DNA of 64,000 nt from Climacteris rufus. Its lineage: Eukaryota > Chordata > Aves > Passeriformes > Climacteridae. The translations under genes were made by a program, and so were the position numbers. Positions 1-9,830 of the stretch are shown here, piece by piece. Location of the stretch: NCBI GenBank assembly GCA_013398175.1, contig VZRZ01007881.1:418684-482683 (forward strand). The letters are read 5' to 3'. The notes under the pieces were generated by a model. That model did no database searches, was not told the DNA's origin, and saw only the letters and a list, made by a program, of their open reading frames with translations. The stretch's first letter is position 1, and the number at the start of each line of letters is the position of its first letter.

Positions 1-1169
1 TTTGATGCCCCCCAGGACAGGGCTGGCCCTCCTGCTGCTAGGGCATGGCTGACACATATGCAGCTTGCCATCTCCCAGGTCCTTTTCCATGGCACTGCTC
101 TGCAGTGTCTCATTTCTCTGTATGTACCTACACCCAGGGTCAGTCAGTCCCAGATGCAGAATGATTATACGAATAGCCACTTCTTCAAGTGGTTCCAAAC
201 CTTAGATGAGGCCCAGACAAAGCACTGTACTAGGGAATATCCAGTCAATTGAACAGCAGGGTCATGGCAGTGTACCTGAAATTGCTTTTATTTATAGAAA
301 TAGTTTGGCTATTTTGGAGAAGTTTTCTCCGTAATTTTCAGTTCAGCATCCCAGCTTTTGTGTCACAATATTGCAGTGGCTAGCTGATTTTGACACCCTT
401 GCAGACAGTATATCAGAATTAAGAACTGGCTGATTTGTCTAAGCTGGCAACAACAACAAAATTTGTGGTCCAGAGACAGCATCTAAAATATTAACACAAA
501 TCGATTGCCCATAGCCAGGCCTATATGGGTTTTATCATCATTCAGAATCACTGCCATAGCCCAAAAAGACAAATAAACCACTAACACCTGAATGAGGAAA
601 GAGCTGAAATACGCACAACACTGCTTTCTTTCTCTTCCTGCAGGGTGAGATCACAAGTTACCTTAAATCATACACCCAGCATATGGTGTGTCTGGCACAC
701 AGAGGCTGCACAGACCTGGCCCTTTGGTGCATCAGTTGGTATGTGCTGGCCAAACAAGCACTGCCCACAGCCCTGGAAAGCCCAGCCCAGGCCACACCGT
801 GGGACACGGCTGCTCACGGCAGCTGGCACCAGGCAGAATGGCAGTGGCACCACATATCCCACAGCCCTCCACAACCCCATCCAACTCAATAGCTGCTTGT
901 ATGAGTAAAAGCTGTGTGGCCTTTGTGGTGCGACCCAATAATAATATTGCAGGGACTGAAGAGGAGAAGAATTGTGGTAGCACACAGCAAATAAAATATG
1001 CAAACTATCTGCATCTGGTTGAAAGAAAATGCAGCAGCAGAGTCTGTTATCTGTATAATTTTCCCAAACAAGCTATGGGGCTGCACTCAGATTTCAGACC
1101 TGAGATCTGGATCTTCTCTAACTGAAACAAATGGGTGTTTGCCAACTACTTCAGAGGAAGTGTTTAAAA
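1..1169. other. Non-coding, no gene recognised
   Basis: The first kilobase is unremarkable apart from a moderately GC-richer patch at about 640-890. That patch has overlapping open frames on both strands, as expected from GC content alone. None of the translations resembles a known protein and no splice-framed exon was evident. Confidence 0.55.
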
Positions 1170-1400
1170 ATGAGACTGTTAAACAGCTAAGGGAGCTGAT
1201 GTAATCATATTTTAACCCAATTATCCTTTCCAATATGTATTTGTCAGCATTTAATCCCATCTGCCATTGTGCTGCCCAAGTGCCTAAATTGTATTGGTCT
1301 CTCAAGAGTTCTCTAGTCTTGGCTAACCTAACAAATTCTGTTCCATATGCAAATTCTAATTTGCAAATGTTCTCCCTCATTTCCAGACTCCATTAAACAA
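1170..1400 (-). mobile_element. Ancient CR1/L3-type LINE relic (reverse transcriptase fragment)
   Basis: Read on the minus strand, about 1365-1237 translates to a degraded piece of a CR1-clade reverse transcriptase. A block reading EFAYGTEF stands where the family has the catalytic F/YADD motif followed by T-K/L. It is followed by NLGTWAAQWQMGLNADKY, which resembles the conserved LGxWAxxWQMxFNxDKC segment just downstream in CR1/L3/L2 LINEs. The nucleotide run continues as AATGGCAGATGGGATTAAA and TATTGGAAAGGATAATTGGG, as expected for the next LINE positions, before similarity fades near 1170. Both catalytic aspartates are lost (YG in place of DD) and the frame breaks on either side, so it is dead. 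Faint similarity may continue to about 1560 on the 5' side. The match is from memory of the family, not from a search. Confidence 0.62.
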
Positions 1401-4400
1401 CTGGTCTTATTATGGGTCGTCCTCAGTTAATTCTTTGCCATTTTGGAATTTTACCAATTTTTCTGGTTTATTTTCTACCACTTTACCAATCTCTAATCCA
1501 TGACAGCAATTTACATCTAAACCCTTGAATACGTTTTACTAATCCTTTTTGAGAGACTCTGAAAAAAATGCAAAAAAATTAAAATAACCTAAACCAAACA
1601 GTTCCTTTAGTCACTTTTGTGTTGACACAATAAACAGATGTTAGTACATTTGAGAAGTAAATTTGATAGTATTTTTTCTTTTCAGTAAAATATTACTTTT
1701 TGTTGCTTTTATACATTATTTTTTTTCTGCAGATGTTTCACTATTGTCTCTACTGCTAGTTACTGTTTTAGTCCATTTACCTGGGACTTCAGTGAAGTCC
1801 TCTGGTTTCAAATTCTAAGGATATTTTTAATACTTTTTCAATAAATAGGTCCAATATCTGTTATCTAAGCTAATAAAAATTCAGGTAATGGCATATCTTA
1901 TCTTCTGATAGAAAATAATCTGTGCCTCAACTGAAGTGATTTAATTCAAATGCAAGTACAATCATAGTGGGGCAAAAATTCAGCTAAAATACTTACAACA
2001 GTGTAAAAACTTCAGAAGTTTAATACTAAATGACATTTCTGTTTTTATGATTTCAGATTAAAGGCCTGTGATCTATTTTTTTCTGTAACTTTGATTCAGT
2101 AAGACATTTTAAAGTGAAAGATGCTAATTTTTATTACAGACTCTTTAATAACACTCTTGTAGAAGAAAAGAATCTTAGTGTACATGAAAATAGATCCAGT
2201 TGGATTACACATATGCTTGAGTCCCATGTTGAGTTGAAGCTTGAGAGGAAAAATAGTATGTATTTCACATGCATGAAAAGTCTATTGATATTATCCAAAG
2301 TAGAAAACCGTTTTCATTTGCATCAAGCAAGTTTCTTGCAGAAAAGTAACTGAAATGGTTATTTCAGTTGATGGATGTAGGTAGCTAAATTTGTTTGAAC
2401 ATTTAGACCTTTCATTTCAGAGACAGACCCATGCTAAGAGCAGAATTTAACATTTGGAGCCACAGGAATGGCTCATTACTATAAATGTCTGCAATACCAA
2501 TCAAGAGAGATAATGTTCTAGTCAGGATAATAATTAACATTTAACTGACTTGCAAATGTAAAAACCAGGACTCTCAAAATCCAGACATCAACAAATTGAA
2601 AGAAACAGGCACCTATGTTTTTAACTACTTGAATTCCTCCCTCTGGAGGACTACAGCAATGCTCAAGGGGATGATAGCACCCTGCAGTGCAGTCAACACT
2701 AGTACATGTAGTGAATGGAGACTGTACCTTCTGTTGTGCCTGCTATATCTTTTGTACTCTGAGAGACAGCCAAGTTTACTGTAACTAAATAAGAAAAAAA
2801 AGTAGAGGATTCCATCAGGAAGCTCAAATGTGAGTTAAAGCAACAAAGTGACTGTGGTGTAATCCTTACTGCTTATATATGCCAGAATAATATCAACAAT
2901 CTTTTTCCAGTACAACCGCCAGCAAGCAAGGAATAGTACTAGACTAAACACAGAATGTAAAAGAGCATAGAGAATTGGGGTCTGTGCTAAAAGAAATGTG
3001 AAACCCCAATGAATGGAGCAGAATGAATTGCAGACCATTCAGAGCAGCATTATAGGTTTCCCACGTGGGCACTAACAGCAGAGTTCTACGAGGTTTTGGC
3101 AACAGCACAATTTGCAACAACAACAAAAAGAGTTTGCTGAATTATTTAAGCATGAAATCAACATACCTCAGACAAAAATAGCCCATGTATGTTAAGCAAA
3201 GTAATTTAAAAATAAAGCACTGAATCTGAGGGAATGCAGTGACTTTAATTCACCCCACTTGGTACACTCTTGTTTCTCTGGAAATGCACCCTGAATCTAA
3301 GCCAGGATATCCAAGGCAGAGTATTGCTGAAGAGGTTTCCACGCAGTGCACTCACTAGGATGGGCTGGGAGAGGGAGGAGTTTTATGAGGATATACACCT
3401 CCTTCTCCTCCCTTCCTTTTGCTCTGTTTACCTTTCATAAATCCTTAGTGATGCCATCCCTGGTTACATTTGCTTGTTTAATGTTGTTGGTGTTGTTCAC
3501 AGGACACAGGTGCCTATAGTTTTCTGGGGATAAGAAGATAGCTTTGCAAGAAACACACCTTTTTCCTTTCTCCCTCAACTAATTTTCTTTGAAGGTGAAG
3601 AGAACAAATGCCTTTTGCTAGGAACTTAAATTTCCTTTTGTTTTAAGTGTCTTCCCACCCGCCCCCCCATTTTCCTGCACAGTACTCCCACAGCATATAG
3701 ATATTTTTAGAACTTCTGTTGTATACAGCATGGCCCTGCATACAGCTCACAAAGGGAAGTCATGAGAGGAATTGGGGGTGAAAATAGAGGTTATAATGTA
3801 TTCATAGGCCTTTCAGGATGCTTGCATTGCAATTTTGGAGGAATTATCTTAAATGAACTGTCTTGGGAGGAGCAGAACCAGCTAGGAACCTTTCAGACCT
3901 CCATCCTTTTGGTACCAGGGAAAGTTTTTGGCTCATTCTGGTTCCTTTTGGCAGGAGGATTTTCAGCCAGGGAGCATCTATTTTACCACATCTCAAATGC
4001 AATGTAAGCTGGTAGCAGGACGGTGTCTTTGCCTTTGCAGCTGTGAAGGAAGGAAAAGGGCTCCCCTTTCCACTCCTCTCTCCTCAGAAAAGGGGTTGAA
4101 CAGCAATTGTTGTATACATTGGTGGTGATCGATGAAACCTGTGAGGGGAGTGGACAGTGAAGAAGCTCTGCTAGTCCCAAATACTACACTCTACTGGAGG
4201 TGCTACGGAAGACAAGATTCTTCAGAGGTTTTTTCCTCCACCTAAGCCTTGTTGAAAAGAAATTCTACTGTGGTGGACTGTTAATCAGTTGTCTGACAGT
4301 GTGAAAGCCCACAGCTCATGCTTCATTAGGAGGTGGCATTAATTGCTTTCTGTAGAGCATACAGAAATTAAGCTCTCTTATCAACATGGTGACTAAGAAA

Positions 4401-5137
4401 TAATAGCAGCAAAGTCTAAATTGGAGAACAAGATGGAGAGAAACTATCTACTAAAGGCTTCTAAAGGAAGGAGATTATAATAAAAGATCAAACCATCATT
4501 AAATTACTTTAGTAATGAAATGAATTTAGAAATGAATGAATATGGCAATTTTTTACCCAGAAGGGATGCTGCTATAGGAACAAATATTGCATTCAAACGT
4601 GAAAATAAATTCCTTTATTGCTCATTCCAAAAGTATTTGGAAATATATTTGAAAGGAATCTGAGTGTTAGAATGAGGAATCAAAAAAAAAAAAAATCCTA
4701 AATCCAACCATGTTAAAAGATAGCCACTTATAGGACTAAGTTTTCATTTAATTAAGGAGGAGTCTGACTTCAGAAGATCATATTCCAGTGACCTAACAGA
4801 AGGAAAAAAAAAGATTTTTTTTGGACATTGAGAAAGTCAGCTCTTTCTACTGCAGTAGATTAAACATCTCAGCTTTAAAGAATGACAGAGAAAATGAAAC
4901 TATAAGGGAACAGCCAAAAAAATCAATTTGATTCTATGAAAATAAGCAGCAACAAAACTGCAATGATACATCAATTTTGAGACAAGATCCACCCTCTCAG
5001 TATTCTAATTCTCCAGAAATACTAGTCAAAACTATTTTTTATTACCATTGCTTATACTAATATACACACGCAACACACATGTACAAGTTACAGAAATTCT
5101 TGGACACCAAACCCTCCACTCCCACAAACTTCACTCG
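1401..5137. other. Non-coding AT-rich stretch, no gene recognised
   Basis: No gene was seen. Sequence up to about 1560 may be the eroded upstream continuation of the LINE relic. A 14-base A-run lies at 4682-4695. A pyrimidine-rich CCCGCCCCCCC patch lies near 3657-3667. Open frames here are short and overlap on both strands without protein-like character. Confidence 0.55.
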
Positions 5138-5404
5138 CTAATTCTCCATGGGACTATATATCAAAGCAGTGTTTATTTTTCTACAGTGGTGCAAAAGTAA
5201 GTTAGTGAAAACAAGAGCTGGGCCTCGATGCTTCTCTGAAATTTGCCGTCCTACTTTCCAGCTGTGCAAGGCAGTAGGAGTGGGAAACTGCAGAGCAAGA
5301 GGTCGCCAGTGCCACTGGTGCTCCTCAGAGTATTCAGAAGGGTTTGAGTTCAGACCACTGTAGTATGAGCTTTTGTTTCCACTGTTGTTCTCCTCGTAAT
5401 CCAT
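5138..5404 (-). CDS. Candidate ORF with strong start context (unrecognised)
   Basis: An 88-codon minus-strand frame begins at 5404 with GCTGCCATGG, a near-ideal vertebrate initiation context. Its first 50 or so residues are protein-like: it opens MDYEENNSGNKSSYYSGLN, then has an acidic SEYSEEHQW segment and a proline- and aromatic-rich patch. A possible donor (AAA|GTAGGA) falls at about residue 50, after which the composition looks less coding-like, so only the first part could be a real exon. No domain, signal peptide or family is recognised. It lies 3' of the minus-strand candidate at 8519-7908 and is not obviously joined to it, because that model has its own stop codon. A chance ORF is at least as likely. 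Confidence 0.18.
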   Translation of the reverse strand: MDYEENNSGNKSSYYSGLNSNPSEYSEEHQWHWRPLALQFPTPTALHSWKVGRQISEKHRGPALVFTNLLLHHCRKINTALIYSPMEN

Positions 5405-5616
5405 GGCAGCTATTTAATGTGGTGTGGGAGGAGGAGTGTACTGAAATCAGAAGGGGAAACTAAGGGCATGAGAAAGATTATACAAGTGCTTCAGTGAGGG
5501 TTTTCAGTGGGGCTGTTTTCTTTGTAGCTGCAAAATAAAAAAAACCTTGTACCTGAATTTTACATATTACACAACCCCTCAAAGTTTCTATTTGTTACGC
5601 CTATGCTATTTTTTAG

Positions 5617-5743
5617 AGTAGCTTATACCCCTTCTTAAAACTCCATTTGAGATGCACAGCGTGTGCATTCACAGAAGCTGTAGTGGGACCAGTGCTAGAC
5701 TGGATAACAAGGCCACAATGTATTGCTGTAATTTCACTGGAAG
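5617..5743 (+). CDS. Candidate internal exon (unrecognised)
   Basis: This 127-nt segment is bounded by an acceptor-like GCTATTTTTTAG just before 5617 and a near-consensus donor GGAAG|GTAAGG at 5743/5744. Exactly one frame is open across it (42 codons plus one base). The in-frame TAG sits in the acceptor itself, so the frame opens only at the proposed exon start; the other two frames stop at or soon after the start. The peptide contains TEAVVGPVLDWITRPQC and matches nothing I recognise. A single good donor next to a short open stretch occurs by chance in tens of kilobases. No partner exon was found, so this could be a non-coding RNA exon or nothing. Confidence 0.2.
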
Positions 5744-7907
5744 GTAAGGACGTGCATTTTAAGAATCCATAAGCTTTCTCCTAAGATGGCTGCAGGATGG
5801 TGTGGATTCTAGGTGGACTAATGGGGTTGCAGCCCTCATGTGCAGATCCAACTGGTAGAAAAGTTGTAATCACATTATATACTTTTCCAGCAACTGTATG
5901 ATTTGTATAAAATGACTTGTATTACATTTCATTGCAGTAAAAGGTAAATAACATGAAATTTTACTAGTGTCAAGAAGGGATTTTAATTTAAATGTTTTTC
6001 TTCCACAAAGACATTGTCATAGTTAGTTGAGAATCTAACTTATTCCTGCTATGAAAAAATAACTGTCTGATTTCAAGACTATAAAGTAATTTAATTGTTT
6101 TTAGTAAATTTCATCATCATTTTCCTGTACTAGTTTTGCATTAAGAATTGATCTGTTTGGGGCTTTTTTTCCCCCCTGACATCCACAGAATCCAGACCAC
6201 AACCACAAGAGCATCAAATCATTTCCTTATACATCACAGAACTTCTCCCAGTTTGCCCTTTATGGTTATTCATCACCAGTGACCCAGGTCAGAGGCCATT
6301 TTGGAAGTGCAATCTAGTGCCTGCAATTCTATAATACCTTGTAAAACATTTTAATCTTTTTTTAGAATTATTTTCCCTTTCTAGGCTCAGGGTCACTTTC
6401 CAGTCGATTTTTACCTAACATTTAAACTTACAAATCTAGTTTAGCAGAATAGTCTACTCTAAAACAGTCATTGACATTGCCTTTACATTGACATGTCAAA
6501 CAATGCAATAATGATTCTAAGGGCTTACATCTGAAAAAAAACCCAAAAGGGTATAATTTTTCTCTAAATTTATATTTCTGTTTATTTGAAATAAGCTTGA
6601 TAGACAGTGCTACATTTAAGGAAAAGAATGAGATGTTCTCCTGTGTCACTTATTACTTGGGATACTCAATGAAGAAAGAAACAGAGCTCTGCTGCACACA
6701 GAAAGCATAAAGATAAACCTCTCCACAATAATCATTCAAACCAAATTATTCTCACTCCTAGCCATAAGTCATATTTTAATCCCTTTGTATTGTCTTTTCT
6801 GTTTGCATTTGGATTTTCATTGCTCTCAACTATCAGGTACCCAAATTCCAGGCCCTCAATTTTCACTCTTTTTCTGTTTGAAGAGCTCTCCACAATGAGA
6901 TCCCTTGTTTTTTGTCAGGCCTTTGTTAGTTTGCAAGGCCTCTGCAAAACACCCCCTCATTGGCGTGAGGTGGGGGGACACTTCAGGAACGTGGCAGCCC
7001 AGCTTTTAGTTTCATCTTGACAATGCAGGATGGAGGCACATACCCTCATTCTTCTTAGTGGAACAAAATGCAAGAAGCGGAACAGAAAGGCAATAGGTCT
7101 ATGGGTCTGAAAGTGGTCTTGGTTTGGGGATAGTCCAAAGGAGCACAGTTTTGCTGAACCATGAGTGTGCATAAAGGTCAGCTTTATTTTTTTAATTTAT
7201 TTTTTGGAGAGAGGTTTGCCGAAATCTACACTGTGATTCTAAAGTATTTTTCTATTTCACTGAGCCAGTCTGAAATTGCCATGCAGTATATATGGCAACC
7301 AGATTAGGGAAGGTCTTACTTTTAAGAAGAAATAATATAATGGACATCCTTCTGTATTTGTATGGAAATGGATAGCATGCAAAGCAGTATCTTTTTGACT
7401 GACATAAAATAGCTGAAAACATGTGGCTAAGAGTTGCTGGGTTTGCTGTGCCTTTTGGGTTAGTGTGTAGAGAGAATTCACTGTTTAAGTCTTGATCACA
7501 CCATCCATAAAATGTGAATGACACCATTATCTAGCTCACAGGGATGCTGGGAGATTACATAATGTTTGCACATCTATTTTAAAATATGAAGTACTGTGAA
7601 TTATGCAGTATAATTGCTGAGAGCAAAGTCTTAGCCTGTCTAAAGAAAATGAGAATGACAAATTCTAAAGAAAATTACTTTGGAGAGTGTCTTTAACTAC
7701 ATTAATCTACACTATTTATCTATTTGTTAATTAAAATTATTTTAGTCTGTTAGAACTGATCAGAACAATTTACATGAAAAAAGACACCTGACTGTAGTTG
7801 TCACTGAAGTGTACTCAATCCGTTGAGAAAATCATTAAAAAGTTAGCACTGTACTTTCAAAAGTTCCCCCTTATTCCACGCCACATCTTCATAAGCTACT
7901 TAATAAT
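5744..7907. other. Non-coding, no gene recognised
   Basis: This stretch lies between the exon-like segment and the stop codon of the minus-strand candidate. It would hold that candidate's 3' UTR near its upper end. On the minus strand an ATTAAA hexamer overlaps the stop codon region at about 7907-7912, and no clear canonical polyadenylation signal was seen in the next few hundred bases. Nothing else is supported. Confidence 0.5.
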
Positions 7908-8197
7908 TTAATTCTTTCTCTGTCTGTGTTTCAAGTTGGTTAAATCTGGGCTGCTAAGTGGTGCTTTCCTTTCAAGGGATTCATTTACTGAGGAATCCTC
8001 TTCACTCTGATTTACTCTTTCATCTTGCATGGATGCTGCTTTACTCATCACTAATTCACACCACACATCACAGGCTACATCAACATCTGCATCTTCTGGA
8101 TGGAAAGTTTTCATTTCTTCCCCTTTAAGAATATCTGTCATTCTGCAGTCCCAGTCATCAGTTCCTAACAACCTTCCCAGCTGTACAAAAATGCATT
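7908..8197 (-). CDS. Candidate terminal exon of an unrecognised small gene
   Basis: Minus-strand frame open to a TAA at 7908. The proposed acceptor is the pyrimidine-rich CTTCCTTCCTTCC...TTTATTCAG ending at 8198, so the exon starts with AA and completes a phase-1 codon left by the upstream exon. It supplies residues 16-111 of a 111-residue model. The middle is acidic and carries Trp31, Trp61 and Cys33, Cys58, Cys62 (segment DADVDVACDVWCELV). The last 35 residues are Ser/Glu-rich and hydrophilic, and the C-terminus is basic (KHRQRKN). There is no signal peptide, membrane helix or named domain. A second acceptor-like site inside (TTTTTGTACAG before CTGGGAAGG) would give a slightly shorter exon. 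The composition looks like a real protein. By length alone, roughly ten such open frames are expected by chance in the window. A degenerate exon of a larger gene is another reading. Confidence 0.33.
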
Positions 8198-8473
8198 CTG
8201 AATAAACATTGGAAGGAAGGAAGCATAAATATTTGACAGCATTCACAGTCAAGGCAGGTTATTAAGCACTCTGCTTTTCAGAAGAATACTCAAGACTGTC
8301 TTCCAATGAAGTATTACAAGTGATACTCCAAGTATTTTTTAATCTAAGTAAGCTTTTACTTGAGAAGAGGCTATTAGTGCCGGGATATGAGAAGAGAAGA
8401 TTGTGTGCACACATAGCATTTTGCAATTTCATTTTCATTATATCTGGTTTTGTGATTATCATATTCTGCATAC
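8198..8473 (-). other. Proposed 276-nt intron of the minus-strand candidate
   Basis: It starts with GTATGC at 8473 after an exon ending in TTCAG, and ends with TTTATTCAG at 8198 preceded by a CTTCC-repeat pyrimidine tract. Joining at these sites keeps the reading frame (phase 1 on both sides). An unspliced frame in this interval runs into a stop at about 8262, so splicing is needed to link the two exons. This is an inference from splice consensus only. Confidence 0.28.
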
Positions 8474-8519
8474 CTGAATCTTTGTTACTTGGAATTTTGA
8501 GCATGCCCAGAATGGACAT
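8474..8519 (-). CDS. Candidate first coding exon of the same small gene
   Basis: The start ATG at 8519-8517 is in good context (ACC directly before the ATG, A at -3). Fifteen codons (MSILGMLKIPSNKDS) plus one base end at TTCAG|GTATGC, a good donor. The same frame has an upstream TAA 24 bases before the ATG and no AG acceptor between them, so this would be an initiating exon with 5' UTR rather than an internal one. Spliced to 8197-7908 it gives 111 residues plus stop. No TATA box or CpG-rich promoter is evident upstream on the minus strand. The protein is unrecognised, and this exon depends on the splice model being right. Confidence 0.25.
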
Positions 8520-9613
8520 GGTAACAGAAGTTAAAATCAGAAATTAATTACTTCCTCCCTATGGAGTTAGTTAATGCTTATCCCATAGGTCGAACTTTAA
8601 GTGATTTGGTCATCTGAAAGACAGCTTGGTTCTCTCATTCTCCATCTGGGAAGTGTTTAATGCTATGGTGTAGCAATATAAAAACTATAGAGGAAAGCTT
8701 TAAGAAGGAGAGTAAGTTGCTTTTATTCTCTCTCAACACCTTCACTACAACTTCAGCATTTTTTCCAATAATGTCTATGTGACTGTCCATTTAAATATCA
8801 AGAAGGTAGAACTGAAGCCTATTGTGAACATATTATTGGAAAGCCAATAAGTCTAAGGCTTTTTGGTTTGGTATTTTGTTTGGTTGGATTTTTTAAATAT
8901 ATATTTAATTTTAGCTATGGACCCAAAAGATTCTTAACAGAATTACTAGTTTATTTTAATTTGAATTCTAAAGTCTCTAGCTTTTCTTAGCAGGCTGACT
9001 TCAGAATAATTTCAATACCCTAGTCTAACTTAGGTTCCAAGTACATTCCTTCATTAAAAGATTAGCACAAATATGCAAAATTCTTCCTATTTTTAGATCA
9101 ACACCAGCTATCTGTTACAAACTCCCTTATTGTAAAATCTATGTTGTAAAGTAATCATTGCAATCACTGTTATCATCTGTTCTCCTAATCTGAGGCCTAC
9201 ATAATTTCTGGAAATCTTATGGTCTGGGCTGCTGGAAGACAGGAAATCCTTGCTCCAGCCCTCCTTCACCTGTGCAGAGTTCTACTGCATCTGCACAATT
9301 AGTCCAGCTGGGGCTTCTGGCACATGTGCCTGCACTGGCAGAGACAGTTCTTCAGATTATAAAACACGTAGATTAGCAACATTTTTCCAGTGATGTCAGT
9401 AGAACAGTTTTGGTGTTGGAGCTTGGCTGGATAACGTTCCATATTAAAACATGGATTTTTGACTAGACATTGGCCTAAACTTAATCTTTTTTCCAAACAG
9501 TCCCAAACACTGCAAAAATAATGAAAAAAATACTTACATTGTGGATTTTTGTTTTACAGTGATCAAACACGACCAAATACATTTTCCCATCTGAATTCCT
9601 AGTGCATGCCTCC
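8520..9613. other. Non-coding, no gene recognised
   Basis: This would be upstream flank of the minus-strand candidate. A T/G simple tract (TTTTTGGTTTGG... through TTTGTTTGGTTGG) lies at about 8861-8894. No convincing promoter element or further exon was seen. Confidence 0.5.
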
Positions 9614-9642
9614 TTTTTTTTTTTTTTTNNNTTCCTGTTCGC

Positions 9643-9678
<36 letters not shown>

Positions 9679-9830
9679 TGTAATGTGCTATTTCCCATAC
9701 ACTAGGGGACACAACTCCAGGAAATGCAGAATCTGCAGATGGTATCTACAGACCATCCCCTATAGCTCATTCAGAAGAACATACTGGATACATGACCAGC
9801 AAATCCATTCTGCACATTTTTTTTTTTTTT
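9614..9830. repeat. Cluster of three poly-T runs with a 3-base gap
   Basis: T-runs lie at 9614-9628 (15), 9648-9676 (29) and 9817-9830 (14). Three N lie at 9629-9631 directly after the first run, where homopolymer sequencing probably failed. Read on the minus strand these are A-runs, but I see no AATAAA just upstream of them, so retrocopy tails are not supported. Confidence 0.85.
9629..9631. other. Assembly ambiguity (NNN)
   Basis: Three N in the middle of poly-T. The true length of the homopolymer region is unknown. Confidence 0.97.
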
